A stretch of 35,532 nt of DNA from Bacteroidales bacterium (lineage in GTDB: Bacteria; Bacteroidota; Bacteroidia; Bacteroidales; UBA932). The notes below the pieces were generated by a model. It was given only the letters and a program-made list of their open reading frames with translations, had not been told where the DNA came from and searched no databases. Location of the stretch: NCBI GenBank assembly GCA_024401825.1, contig JAKSKF010000014.1, positions 1 to 35,532 of the forward strand, written 5' to 3'. Positions 16,766 through 25,307 of the stretch are shown here, piece by piece. Within the stretch, counting starts at the first letter, position 1. Each line of letters opens with the position of its first letter. Position numbers and translations under genes: made by a program.

Positions 16766-18409
16766 TTACTTGTACAGATAGCGCTTGATGCTCATCTTGG
16801 GGGTCTTCTCGAAGGGGGTGAGCATCACCTCGACCTTTGCAATCTTGCTGTAGGAAGGAAGCTCGCGGTTGGCGTTCACACGCACGGTCTCGGGGATGTC
16901 GGCCACTGCCTCCTCCTCCAGTCCGGCCTTCCTGATGGCGTCCTTGTCGAGCACTATGAGCGCCACTATCTTGCCGTTCCTGTCGACCGCAAGGGATTCG
17001 CTGACGAAGGGTTGGGCATTGATGGCGGACTCAAGTTCCTCCGGATAGATGTTCTGTCCGTTGGCGCTCAGTATCATTGTCTTGAGGCGGCCCTTGATGA
17101 TGAGGTTGCCCTCCTTGTCAAGTATGCCGAGGTCTCCGGTACGGAAGTATCCGTCTGCGGTGAAGGCGTTTTCTGTGGCTTCGGGGTTCTTGTAGTAACC
17201 CTGGCAGATGTTGGTGCCGATGGCCTGGATTTCACCCGCTATGTGGTGAGGGTCTTCGGAATCAATCCTGATGTGCGCGCTGGGGATTTCCTTTCCGCAG
17301 GTTCCGAGCTTGAACTTGGACGGATACTCGAATGTCAGCAGGGGAGCGGCTTCGGTGAGTCCGTATCCCGTGAGGAAGGGAATCTTCATCAGCCGGAAGG
17401 CTTTCTCCACTTCAGGGTTGACGGCGGCGCCTCCCATTATGAGCATACGCACGTTCCCTCCGAAGGCAGCCTTGAGCTTCTTGCCGGCCTTGTCGTAAAT
17501 GATGCGCTTGATGCCGGGAATGTGGCGCAGGATGTTGACGGGGAACTTGTCAAGAGCGGGCTTTACGCCGGACTTGTAGATTTTCTCCATAACCAGCGGC
17601 ACGCTCACAATCATATACGGCCTGACCTCCGCCATCGCCCTCAGAAGAAGGGTGGGGGAGGGAACCTTGCCGAAGAAATAGACGGGGCAGCCGAAGCTCA
17701 CCGGATACAGGAACTCGAACACGAGTCCGTAGATGTGCCCCATAGGAAGCATTGAAACTATCTTGTCTCCGGGGAAGATGGGGGAGCGGGGCTCTGCGAA
17801 CTCCATCATCGCGCTGAAACATTTAACCTGGATGATGACTCCCTTGGGGGCGCTGGTGGTGCCGGAAGTGTAATTGATTACGGCCACGTCCTCCTGGTCG
17901 GACTCGAAGAAGTCCACGTTCTCACGCGCGAATCCCATAGGGAACTTGGTCTCGAATTCGTGCGAGAGGCTCTCGAAAGCCTGTCGGATGGATTCGTCGG
18001 AACTGTACAGAAGGGTGAAGCTGTTCACTGCAATCACTGCCTTCACGTTGGGCATCCGCTTGTCTTTCAGGTTTTCCCAGATGTCGCTGTCCGTGAATAT
18101 GACGGTACTGTCGGAATGGTTGACCAGACTGGCTATGCTGTCCGGGGTGAATTCGCTCAGAAGAGGAACGACAACCGCTCCGTAAGTGGCTATGCTGAAG
18201 AAACTTATGCCCCAACGCGCGGAACTTTTGGCGCAGAGGGTGACGTGCTCCTTTTTCCGGATGCCGGCTTTCTGGAAGAAAATGTGGAATTTCTCAATGT
18301 TGGCGGCAAATTCCCCGTAGGTGAAGCATTCTCCGCCGAAATTGCAGACGGCAGGCTCGTCCCAGTGCTCCTTGACGGCCCGCTCGAATACTTTGAGGTA
18401 ATGTTCCAT
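16766..18409 (-). CDS. Long-chain acyl-CoA synthetase (AMP-forming)
   Basis: This 547-residue adenylate-forming enzyme activates a fatty acid with ATP and then forms the CoA thioester. Motifs: the P-loop 'INYTSGTTSAPKGVI', 'GYGLTEAAPLLTF', 'YFRTGDLG' and 'GRLKTMILSANGQNIYPEELE' (hinge and A8 region), with the C-terminal catalytic Lys region 'TPKMSIKR'. The start is 'MEHYLKVFERAVKEHW' at 18407-18409. The frame is open 18 codons further up, but that would start upstream of the -7 element at 18433-18440. The chain length of the substrate cannot be read from the sequence. Confidence 0.9.
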   Translation of the reverse strand: MEHYLKVFERAVKEHWDEPAVCNFGGECFTYGEFAANIEKFHIFFQKAGIRKKEHVTLCAKSSARWGISFFSIATYGAVVVPLLSEFTPDSIASLVNHSDSTVIFTDSDIWENLKDKRMPNVKAVIAVNSFTLLYSSDESIRQAFESLSHEFETKFPMGFARENVDFFESDQEDVAVINYTSGTTSAPKGVIIQVKCFSAMMEFAEPRSPIFPGDKIVSMLPMGHIYGLVFEFLYPVSFGCPVYFFGKVPSPTLLLRAMAEVRPYMIVSVPLVMEKIYKSGVKPALDKFPVNILRHIPGIKRIIYDKAGKKLKAAFGGNVRMLIMGGAAVNPEVEKAFRLMKIPFLTGYGLTEAAPLLTFEYPSKFKLGTCGKEIPSAHIRIDSEDPHHIAGEIQAIGTNICQGYYKNPEATENAFTADGYFRTGDLGILDKEGNLIIKGRLKTMILSANGQNIYPEELESAINAQPFVSESLAVDRNGKIVALIVLDKDAIRKAGLEEEAVADIPETVRVNANRELPSYSKIAKVEVMLTPFEKTPKMSIKRYLYK

Positions 18410-18432
18410 AAAAGGTCTGGTTTTAGTCGGTA

Positions 18433-18464
18433 CAAATTTAATCTTTGAAATTTCCCTCTGCAAG
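18433..18464 (-). promoter_or_regulatory. Promoter of the acyl-CoA synthetase gene
   Basis: On the minus strand the -7 box is TAAATTTG (18433-18440) and a CTTG -33 box lies at 18461-18464, with 20 bases between them. The leader to the start codon is about 23 bases. Confidence 0.6.
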
Positions 18465-18467
18465 AAG

Positions 18468-18502
18468 TTTTGCAGAATTGTGGCGAAAATTCACGATATT
18501 TG
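18468..18502 (+). promoter_or_regulatory. Possible promoter of the HAD phosphatase gene
   Basis: A TTTTG box (18468-18472) is followed after 22 bases by GATATTTG (18495-18502), one mismatch from TAnnTTTG. The spacing is slightly long. It lies back to back with the acyl-CoA synthetase promoter and about 30 bases upstream of the ATG at 18532. Confidence 0.35.
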
Positions 18503-18531
18503 GGGCGGAAATTAGTTATTAGTGGTGAAAT

Positions 18532-19371
18532 ATGCGTAAACCCATTGTTGCACTTATCTACGATTTCGACGGGACCCTATCTCCCGGAAATATGCAGGAA
18601 TTCGGCTTCATACAGGCCGTGGGCAGTACTGCGGGCGATTTCTGGAAGATGAGCGACGGGATAGCCGTCAAGAATGACGCCTCAAACGTCCTGGCATATA
18701 TGAAACTGATGTTCGACGAGGCCCGCAAGTCGGGAATCAAGCTCCGCAGGGAGGATTTCAAGCGTTTCGGCAAGGACATCACACTGTTTCCCGGTGTCCG
18801 GGACTGGTTCGGGATGGTCAACGCATACGGGGCGCAGCACGGAGTCAAAGTGGAGCATTACATCAACTCCAGCGGCCTGAAGGAAATAATAGAAGGCTCT
18901 CCTGTGGCTTCGGAGTTCAAGCATATCTTCGCGGGTACCTTCATATACGATGAGAACGGCGAGGCGGAATGGCCCGGAATAGCCGTGGACTACACCGCAA
19001 AGACCCAGTTCCTGTTCAAAATCAGCAAGGGAATCTTCAGCGCCAGAGACACGAAGCAGGTCAATTCCAGCGTTCGTGAGGACAGGAAAAGAATCCCTTT
19101 CTCCCATATGATTTACTTCGGCGACGGAGACACGGACGTTCCCTGTATGAAAATCGTGGGGATGTTCGGAGGCCACTCCATTGCAGTCTATGACCCTGAC
19201 AACGAGAAGAAGGTGGCGGGGGCCCGCAAACTCAAGAGGCAGGGCAGGGTGGCGTTCGCCGCTCCCGCCGACTATTCCGCGGACTCCAGGACTTACGGCA
19301 TAGTTTGCGCGATAATAGACAAAATCATCGCCGATTACCGCCTGTCCGAGATGCAGTCCGCATCCAGATGA
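18532..19371 (+). CDS. HAD-superfamily phosphatase
   Basis: This 279-residue cytoplasmic protein shows the haloacid dehalogenase motifs: motif I 'DFDGT' (Asp11 nucleophile, Asp13), motif II 'INSSG' (about residues 111-115), a conserved Lys around 157-166, and motif IV 'GDGDTD' (197-202). The cap region between residues 17 and 105 is mostly helical. No signal peptide is present. It likely hydrolyses a small phosphorylated metabolite; the substrate is unknown. It is transcribed divergently from the acyl-CoA synthetase and convergently with the GH3 gene, with 24 bases between their stops. Confidence 0.85.
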   Translation: MRKPIVALIYDFDGTLSPGNMQEFGFIQAVGSTAGDFWKMSDGIAVKNDASNVLAYMKLMFDEARKSGIKLRREDFKRFGKDITLFPGVRDWFGMVNAYGAQHGVKVEHYINSSGLKEIIEGSPVASEFKHIFAGTFIYDENGEAEWPGIAVDYTAKTQFLFKISKGIFSARDTKQVNSSVREDRKRIPFSHMIYFGDGDTDVPCMKIVGMFGGHSIAVYDPDNEKKVAGARKLKRQGRVAFAAPADYSADSRTYGIVCAIIDKIIADYRLSEMQSASR

Positions 19372-19395
19372 TTGGGGCTCTCCCCGGTTCTTCTT

Positions 19396-21660
19396 CTATT
19401 TGACGAAGGCGTCGCTTACCGCCCGGCACTGAGGCGCCGTCTGCCTGAAAGTGCCCTTGCAACGTATGCAGGCGGAGGAAGAGGCGAACCCTACGGTATA
19501 GGCGCCCTTTGCCGTTTCCCAGCGGTTGGCTCCCTCGTTGAACGAGGCGAGTTCGTAGGCGGAAACGGTGAAGGACAGGGTCTGGCTTTCACCGGGTTTG
19601 AGAAGCGCGGTCTTGCCGAAGGCCTTGAGTTCCTTTTCCGGCTTTTCAAGTCCCCCTTCCGGCGCGGGCACGTACAATTGGACGCCTTCCCTTCCTGCGA
19701 CACGGCCCGTGTTGGTGACGGTCACGGAGGCGGTGAAGCCGTCCTTGCCGGCCTTCACCACGGGCTTGGAATAATCGAACGAGGTGTAACTGAGGCCGAA
19801 TCCGAAGGGATATGACACCTCGACTCCGTGCTTGTCGAAGTGACGGTAGCCTACCCAGATTCCTTCTGCGTAGTCGGTGTAGTCCACGTCCTTCAGCGGC
19901 TCGTTCCCGACCCGCCTGAGGTCCCTGACATATTCGTGGGGGAAGTTGAATGACGAGAGATGGTCGAAGAAAGTCACGGGGAATGTCATCGGAAGTTTTC
20001 CGGAAGGATTGACCCTGCCTGCGAGTATGTCGCCCACGGCATTCGCCCCTTCCTGGCCGGGGGACCAGGGGAGAAGGATGGCGTCTGCCAGATGCTTCCA
20101 GGACGCGGTTTCAATCACGCCTCCGACATTGAGCACCACAATAACCTTCTTGCCGGCCTGGTGGAAAAGGTTGGAGACGTTGTTTAGGAGCTCGCGCTCC
20201 GTTACGGTGAGTTCGAAGTCATCCGCCACGTTGCGGTCCGAACCCTCTCCGGCATTGCGGCCTATGACGACCACCGCCGCATCGTTCTTCCCGGCCTGCA
20301 GCCTGATGGCGTCCGCGGGAACGGGTATTTCAGGGAATCTCCAGTCCCTGGGCTCTTTCCCGATAATTTTGCGGCTTGCAGCATCATAGCGGATGTGCGC
20401 CCTGTAGTAGTCCGGCAGGTCCGGGTCTATGCTGAAACCTGCGTTCTGCATACCCTCGGCCATATTCACGACGTAGGCCTTGTTGACCTCGCCCGAACCG
20501 GTGCCGCCCGCCACGAAGTCGATGGAACTGATGCCGTACAGGGCTATTTTCTCGTCTCCCTTGAGAGGAAGGGTGGAGTCTTCGTTGCGAAGGAGCACTA
20601 TGGACTGGGCCGCCGCCTCCCTTGCAACAAGGGCGTGGGCCTTGAGGTCCGGATTGTTGGAGAAGCGGTATCCCCTGAAACTCGGGGTCCTGACTATGTA
20701 CCGGAGCACGTTGCGGACATTGCGGTCCAGGGTCTCTTCCGTGATTCTGCCGTCCCTGACAGCCGCCACAATCCTTTCTGTCTCGGTCCTGTTGCCGGGC
20801 TCCATCAGGTCGTTTCCGGCGTTGACGGACTTGACGGTGCCTTCCTTGCAGCCCCAGTCGGTCATAACCATACCCTCGAAGCCCCAGTCCTGGCGGAGAA
20901 CCTTGGTCAGAAGGTCTTCGCTCTGCTGGGTGTATTCACCGTTGAGGCTGTTGTATGAGGACATCACGGTCCAGGGACGGGCCTTCCTGACGGCTATCTC
21001 GAAGTTCTTGAGGTATATTTCACGCAGAGCCCGCACGCTTACCCTTGCATCGTCCTCCAACCTGTTGGTCTCCTGGTTGTTGGCGGCGAAATGCTTGATT
21101 GACGTGCCTACGTTGTTGGACTGGACTCCGGTGATGTAGGCCGCGGCCACGTTGCCGGAAAGGACGGGGTCTTCCGAGAAGTATTCGAAGTTCCTGCCGC
21201 AGAGAGGATTCCTGTGGATGTTGACTCCCGGAGCCAGAAGCACGTCGGCGCCATATTCGAGGACCTCGTTCCCGAGCGCTGAGGTGACCTTCTGCACGAG
21301 CTCGACGTCCCAGGATGAGGCGAGGAGCGTTCCGACAGGGAAACCGGTGCAATAGAAAGTGCGGGAGCAACCCTCGCGCGTGGGCTTGATGCGGAGTCCG
21401 GCGGGGCCGTCGGCGAGATAGGTCATCGGGATGCCGAAACGCTCTATGGGACGGGTGTTTCCCGCCGCGCCCTGCACGGGACCCGTGAGTGTGACGGCGT
21501 CGAATTCAGGGGTGACGGCACCTCCGACGAGCAGGGTTGCCTTTTCTTCAAGAGTCATTGACTTGATGACTTCGTCGATGTTGTCGGCGGTCAACTCGGG
21601 CTGGGCGAAGGCTACACTCGCGCAAAGCAGCGCTCCGAGAACAGAAAGTGCTTTTTTCAT
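19396..21660 (-). CDS. Glycoside hydrolase family 3 (beta-glucosidase-like), secreted
   Basis: This 754-residue exported glycosidase has a signal peptide (residues 1-19, ending 'VAFA'), a GH3 N-terminal barrel with the nucleophile Asp268 in 'GMVMTDWG', 'KHFAANNQE' (substrate binding), and a GH3 C-terminal domain with 'GEGSDR', where Glu472 is the likely acid/base. A fibronectin type III-like domain lies at about 645-735. It likely releases a terminal beta-linked sugar (beta-glucose or beta-xylose are common for the family; specificity is not readable). It is divergent from the GH92 gene over a shared 128-base region with two promoters and a dyad, so the two are probably co-regulated. Confidence 0.92.
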   Translation of the reverse strand: MKKALSVLGALLCASVAFAQPELTADNIDEVIKSMTLEEKATLLVGGAVTPEFDAVTLTGPVQGAAGNTRPIERFGIPMTYLADGPAGLRIKPTREGCSRTFYCTGFPVGTLLASSWDVELVQKVTSALGNEVLEYGADVLLAPGVNIHRNPLCGRNFEYFSEDPVLSGNVAAAYITGVQSNNVGTSIKHFAANNQETNRLEDDARVSVRALREIYLKNFEIAVRKARPWTVMSSYNSLNGEYTQQSEDLLTKVLRQDWGFEGMVMTDWGCKEGTVKSVNAGNDLMEPGNRTETERIVAAVRDGRITEETLDRNVRNVLRYIVRTPSFRGYRFSNNPDLKAHALVAREAAAQSIVLLRNEDSTLPLKGDEKIALYGISSIDFVAGGTGSGEVNKAYVVNMAEGMQNAGFSIDPDLPDYYRAHIRYDAASRKIIGKEPRDWRFPEIPVPADAIRLQAGKNDAAVVVIGRNAGEGSDRNVADDFELTVTERELLNNVSNLFHQAGKKVIVVLNVGGVIETASWKHLADAILLPWSPGQEGANAVGDILAGRVNPSGKLPMTFPVTFFDHLSSFNFPHEYVRDLRRVGNEPLKDVDYTDYAEGIWVGYRHFDKHGVEVSYPFGFGLSYTSFDYSKPVVKAGKDGFTASVTVTNTGRVAGREGVQLYVPAPEGGLEKPEKELKAFGKTALLKPGESQTLSFTVSAYELASFNEGANRWETAKGAYTVGFASSSACIRCKGTFRQTAPQCRAVSDAFVK

Positions 21661-21687
21661 TGGTCGATGATGTTATTTATCGTTTTC

Positions 21688-21718
21688 CAAAGTTAATAAA
21701 AGTCTGCCGTAATCCAAA
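21688..21718 (-). promoter_or_regulatory. Promoter of the GH3 gene
   Basis: On the minus strand the -33 box is TTTG (21715-21718) and the -7 box is TAACTTTG (21688-21695), with exactly 19 bases between, a full consensus match. The leader to the ATG at 21660 is about 25 bases. Confidence 0.75.
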
Positions 21719-21735
21719 TATCCGGATTCAGACTT
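21700..21735. promoter_or_regulatory. Interrupted dyad between divergent GH3 and GH92 promoters (candidate operator)
   Basis: Left arm: AAGTCTG (21700-21706), a four-base interruption, then AATCC (21711-21715). Right arm: GGATT (21724-21728) directly followed by CAGACTT (21729-21735). The 12 arm bases pair perfectly, around an 8-base centre. The dyad covers the GH3 -33 box and touches the GH92 -33 box, the position expected of a regulator that acts on both genes. Confidence 0.45.
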
Positions 21736-21762
21736 GAAGTGTGGAATAAAATGACTAAATTG
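21734..21762 (+). promoter_or_regulatory. Possible promoter of the GH92 gene
   Basis: A TTG box (21734-21736) is followed after 19 bases by TAAATTG (21756-21762), which lacks one T of the TAnnTTTG consensus. It lies about 27 bases upstream of the ATG. It is weaker than the divergent GH3 promoter, which may indicate a need for activation. Confidence 0.4.
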
Positions 21763-21788
21763 CAGGAAACTTCAGAAATCGCGCAGAT

Positions 21789-23978
21789 ATGAAACCTCTC
21801 CTGATACTTTCCGCCCTTGTCCTGGCGGCAATTTCCTGTTCCTGTGAAAACCTCGCCGACTGTGTGGACACCTCCATCGGGGTGGTTGACGACAGGTCGA
21901 GCAACTGCGTCATAGGACCTATGCTGCCGTACGGCAGTATCAACCCCTCCCCGCAGACCTTCGGGGGAGAAACGGACGGATATGCGCCGGACCGGCCCAT
22001 CGACGGGTTCGCGCAGCTTCACGTCAGCGGCACGGGGTGGAGTTCGTACGGCCACTTCCTCATCCAGCCCCAGACAGGAGAGCTTTCCGTGGCGCCGGGA
22101 ACCCATTCGTCGGAACATTCCGACGACGTGAACCTGCCGTACCTGTACGCCACAACTCTGGACCGATACGGCATCCGGGTGGAAATTGCACCTTCCCGTT
22201 ACAGCGCCGCATACCGCTTCACTTTTCCTCAGGACGGCTGCCCGTCGATAGTGTTCGACGCGTCCCAGACAATAGCGATGGACATAGCGACCTATATGGG
22301 AGGCCGGCTTCTGGGAAACGAGGTCTATGTGGATTCCGACGGGGCGGGCGTGAAGATGAAGATAACTGTCAGCGCGGGCTGGCCCGAGGGTCCGTACGAA
22401 CTGTATGCGGTGGCGCGCCTCAACAGGAAGGCGGAAAGATACGGGGTGTGGGAAGACGGCTCTGTCATGGAGGGAAAGACTTCGCTCGTGTGCGATACTC
22501 TGTCGAAGACCCACAAGGGCGCGTACCTCACTTTCCCCGCGTCCGGAGAGCGGACTGTCATCCTCAAGCTGGCCATTTCCTTCACGGGCTACGAAAGGGC
22601 CGCCGAACTCCTGGCATCCGAGATTCCGGGATGGAACTTCGACAAGGTAGTGCGGGACGGCCGCAGAATCTGGAACGACAAACTGGGCTCGGTGAAGGTT
22701 GGCGGGCTGTCCGATGACGGAAGGAAAGTGTTCTACTCTGCCCTTTACAGGGTGTTCACCTTTGCGCGGGACAGGTCTCAGGACCGCTTCGGCCTGAATC
22801 CCGAACGTCCTTTCTGGGATGACAATTATGCCTATTGGGATACTTTCAGAACCTTGTATCCGCTTCTTGTTCTTCTGGACGAGGATGCCGTGGCCGGCAA
22901 TATCGAGTCTATGACGGACAGGTTCGAGCGCGGAGGATGTGTCTATGACGGTTTCATAGCCGGAAGGGAGAGGACTATGGAACAGGGTGGCAACGACGTG
23001 GACTGCATCATCGCCGACGCCTGCCTGAAAGGGGTGAAGGGCGTGGACTGGGAAAAGGCATATGAGGTGGTCCGGTACAACGCCGAGAACCGGAGGATAG
23101 GTTACGGGAACGGCAACCCTGACGAGGACGGACCTCACGTCCGATACAGGGAACTCGGTTACATCCCTGCCTGCAATATGAGTTCCTCCCAGACTCTGGA
23201 GTTCGCCTACAACGACTACTGCGCCGCCCTGATGGCGAAGAAGCTCGGACACGACGAGGACGCCGGGAAATACCTGGCCCGCAGCCACGGCTGGACCGCC
23301 CTGTGGAACCCGGACCTGAGCGACGGGACCTACAGCGGATTCATCGACGCCGTGGATGAAGACGGAACGTTCTCATTCATCGACCCCGCCAGATACGGAG
23401 GTTCCTGGGTGTCACCTTTCTACGAAGGTTCGTCCTGGACCTACAGCTACTTCGTGCCTCACGATTTCGACACTCTGATAAACCTTATGGGCGGACCGGA
23501 AGCCTTCACCCGGAGACTGGAGTACGGCTTTGAAAACAAACTGGTCAAGTATGACAATGAACCCGGCTTCCTTGCTTCCAGGGCCTTTGTACATTCCGGA
23601 CGTCCCGACCTCAGTTCGTATTGGGTTCATCACGCGATGAACAACGGATTCGACCTGGAAGGTTATCCCGGGAACGAGGATACGGGAGCCATGGCCTCGT
23701 GGTTCATTTTCTGCAATCTCGGGCTGTGCCCCAACGCCGGGCAGGATTTCTACTATCTGAACGCCCCCTTGGTCAGCGAGGCTCGCGTCAGGCTGTCAGG
23801 GAACGGGACGCTCAGGATAAAGGCCAACGCCTCGCCCCGGAACGTCTATATCAAGTCCCTGAAAGTCAACGGAAAACCCTGGAATTCGGCCATCCTGCCA
23901 CATTCGGAGATAGCATCAGGAGGCGAACTGGAATTTGTCCTCTGCGACGACCCGTCCCAGAGCGCCCTCAGGCCCTGA
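21789..23978 (+). CDS. GH92 alpha-mannosidase, lipoprotein
   Basis: GH92 enzymes are calcium-dependent exo-alpha-mannosidases that trim alpha-1,2/1,3/1,4/1,6 mannosides, for example of N-glycans. The 729-residue protein has a lipoprotein signal peptide (Cys17 or Cys19). The N-terminal GH92 beta-sandwich has 'VDTSIGVVDD' and 'HVSGTGWSSYGHF', where typical members show 'HLSGTGC'. The catalytic (alpha/alpha)6 domain has 'WDTFRTLYPLL', 'GNDVDCIIADA' and 'GYPGNEDTGAMASWFIF'. The linkage specificity cannot be assigned by eye. It is divergent from the GH3 gene. Together with the ECF/FecR/SusCD locus 1.3 kb downstream this suggests a glycan-degradation system, though the two may be separate transcription units. 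Confidence 0.92.
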   Translation: MKPLLILSALVLAAISCSCENLADCVDTSIGVVDDRSSNCVIGPMLPYGSINPSPQTFGGETDGYAPDRPIDGFAQLHVSGTGWSSYGHFLIQPQTGELSVAPGTHSSEHSDDVNLPYLYATTLDRYGIRVEIAPSRYSAAYRFTFPQDGCPSIVFDASQTIAMDIATYMGGRLLGNEVYVDSDGAGVKMKITVSAGWPEGPYELYAVARLNRKAERYGVWEDGSVMEGKTSLVCDTLSKTHKGAYLTFPASGERTVILKLAISFTGYERAAELLASEIPGWNFDKVVRDGRRIWNDKLGSVKVGGLSDDGRKVFYSALYRVFTFARDRSQDRFGLNPERPFWDDNYAYWDTFRTLYPLLVLLDEDAVAGNIESMTDRFERGGCVYDGFIAGRERTMEQGGNDVDCIIADACLKGVKGVDWEKAYEVVRYNAENRRIGYGNGNPDEDGPHVRYRELGYIPACNMSSSQTLEFAYNDYCAALMAKKLGHDEDAGKYLARSHGWTALWNPDLSDGTYSGFIDAVDEDGTFSFIDPARYGGSWVSPFYEGSSWTYSYFVPHDFDTLINLMGGPEAFTRRLEYGFENKLVKYDNEPGFLASRAFVHSGRPDLSSYWVHHAMNNGFDLEGYPGNEDTGAMASWFIFCNLGLCPNAGQDFYYLNAPLVSEARVRLSGNGTLRIKANASPRNVYIKSLKVNGKPWNSAILPHSEIASGGELEFVLCDDPSQSALRP

Positions 23979-24007
23979 CTTCCGGAGGATTCGCTTTGAC
24001 CGCGTTG

Positions 24008-25135
24008 CTATCGGGCGTCAATCCTTTTCACCTGCGGACCGTATATGGTCCACCATTCGTCTCTCATCGAAACGGGAATCCAGCCGTTCTGCTCACAGTC
24101 GGCCTTGCAACGGGCCGCCTTGTCGGGATTCCCCAACTCCCTTTCCGTGTCATCGCAAAGAAGGCAGAAAGAAATGTGCGGATATCTGTTGTCGGTGGAG
24201 GCGTAGTGGAACATAGGGTAGTCTCCTTTGGAGTTGCCCCAACAGAGGATGGGCTTCTGCCCTAGTTCACGCCTAATCTTGACAATCTTGTTGACGGCAG
24301 TGTTCAACTGTAGAAAATCTCCTCTGCCCACTGCCTCTCCCGGGGTGTATTCATAACTCTCGGAGTTTGTCATCTCCACCCATTCGGGCTGGTTCTCCAG
24401 CACATAGTTGACGTCGGAGGCCATCATATGGTAGGTGGGAATCTCATATATCCCGTCGGAAACGGCCCTGCATACGTCACGGTCCACGCCGGAGCTCAGG
24501 AAAACCACAAAGTCGTTCGCCACGAGGTATGACACCGCTTCTATCATAGGCCAGTAAAGGGCCGTTCCCCATTTCAGGCCTGACAGACCGATCACGTACT
24601 CGCTGTCGATGAAATCCTTCACGTATTCCGAGAACTGCCCGTCCGTCATGCCGCGGAACCCTATGGCCTGAAGTTCCTGCTGTTTCAATCCCCATTCAGG
24701 CTTGCTCTTCCGGTTGGCAAGCACATACTGCTCCACCTCTTCGGCCCATAGACGGTCCTCCTCCGGGGGAGTGAAGGAACTGTCGTGAAGATACCGGTGC
24801 AGGAACAGCATCCAGTTGAAATAGTACGGGGCCGTCTCGCACATAAGGGTTCCATCCACGTCAAACGCCGCAATCCTGTCCTGCGGGGGGACATATCCCT
24901 GCCCGTCAGGGTCTGTGACGGTGGCGACGAAAGCCTTCAACTGACAGAGCGCGGGGGAATCCTGGTTCCAATATTGGAAATTCCCTTCCTTCCCCACGCG
25001 GATTTGCGAGAGGAATTCACGGGTGACTTCGCCTTGCGGAAGGGCGGGTTCGACTGGCTTGCGCGTTGTGTTGCCGCACGATACGGCCGCAAGAAGAATC
25101 AGGGAAACAAAAGGAATGACAAATACTTTCTTCAT
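24008..25135 (-). CDS. HAD-fold acid phosphatase-like lipoprotein
   Basis: This 375-residue protein has a lipoprotein signal peptide (lipobox 'AAVSC') and an HAD phosphatase domain: motif I 'AAFDVDGTL' (nucleophile and general acid Asp), motif II 'FLSSGVDRD', and motif IV 'CWGNSKGDYPM', where Asp of 'KGD' is the likely metal ligand. It probably dephosphorylates a substrate in the periplasm or at a membrane surface. The start is 'MKKVFVIPFVSL' at 25133-25135; eight in-frame codons upstream spoil the signal peptide and overlap the -7 box region. It is convergent with the GH92 gene (29 bases apart) and divergent from the sigma factor gene. Confidence 0.82.
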   Translation of the reverse strand: MKKVFVIPFVSLILLAAVSCGNTTRKPVEPALPQGEVTREFLSQIRVGKEGNFQYWNQDSPALCQLKAFVATVTDPDGQGYVPPQDRIAAFDVDGTLMCETAPYYFNWMLFLHRYLHDSSFTPPEEDRLWAEEVEQYVLANRKSKPEWGLKQQELQAIGFRGMTDGQFSEYVKDFIDSEYVIGLSGLKWGTALYWPMIEAVSYLVANDFVVFLSSGVDRDVCRAVSDGIYEIPTYHMMASDVNYVLENQPEWVEMTNSESYEYTPGEAVGRGDFLQLNTAVNKIVKIRRELGQKPILCWGNSKGDYPMFHYASTDNRYPHISFCLLCDDTERELGNPDKAARCKADCEQNGWIPVSMRDEWWTIYGPQVKRIDAR

Positions 25136-25156
25136 AGTGTTCGATTGCATATCTTC

Positions 25157-25188
25157 CAAAGATAATCAAGACCGGATGTTATTCCAAG
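25157..25188 (-). promoter_or_regulatory. Promoter of the HAD lipoprotein gene
   Basis: On the minus strand the -7 box is TATCTTTG (25157-25164), with CTTG (25185-25188) 20 bases upstream as the -33 box. The leader to the start codon is about 21 bases. Confidence 0.6.
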
Positions 25189-25223
25189 ATTTAAGGGATT
25201 TTTTCATTATGTTGACATTTGCC

Positions 25224-25272
25224 TTTGTGCATAGTCAAAAAATGAAAATTTTTGTAGGTAGAAACCTGCAAA
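25224..25272 (+). promoter_or_regulatory. Candidate sigma-factor promoter with an overlapping hairpin
   Basis: TTTG (25224-25227) is followed after 19 bases by AATTTTTG (25247-25254), one mismatch from the -7 consensus. A dyad TTTGTAGGT (25251-25259) / ACCTGCAAA (25264-25272), nine pairs including one G-T, with a four-base loop, overlaps the end of the -7 box. It could be an operator or a hairpin at the very 5' end of the transcript. The start codon lies at 25308. Confidence 0.4.
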
Positions 25273-25307
25273 TGTGTGTAATATTAAAAGTATAGGTATT
25301 CCTGTAT

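Noticed and set aside
19374..19385. GGGG-ctct-CCCC as a terminator between the HAD and GH3 genes
   Set aside because: The stem is only four base pairs and the following stretch is T/C mixed; too weak to call.
21693..23288. 531-codon open frame on the minus strand
   Set aside because: It is antisense to the GH92 gene and its promoter region; composition is that of a shadow frame.
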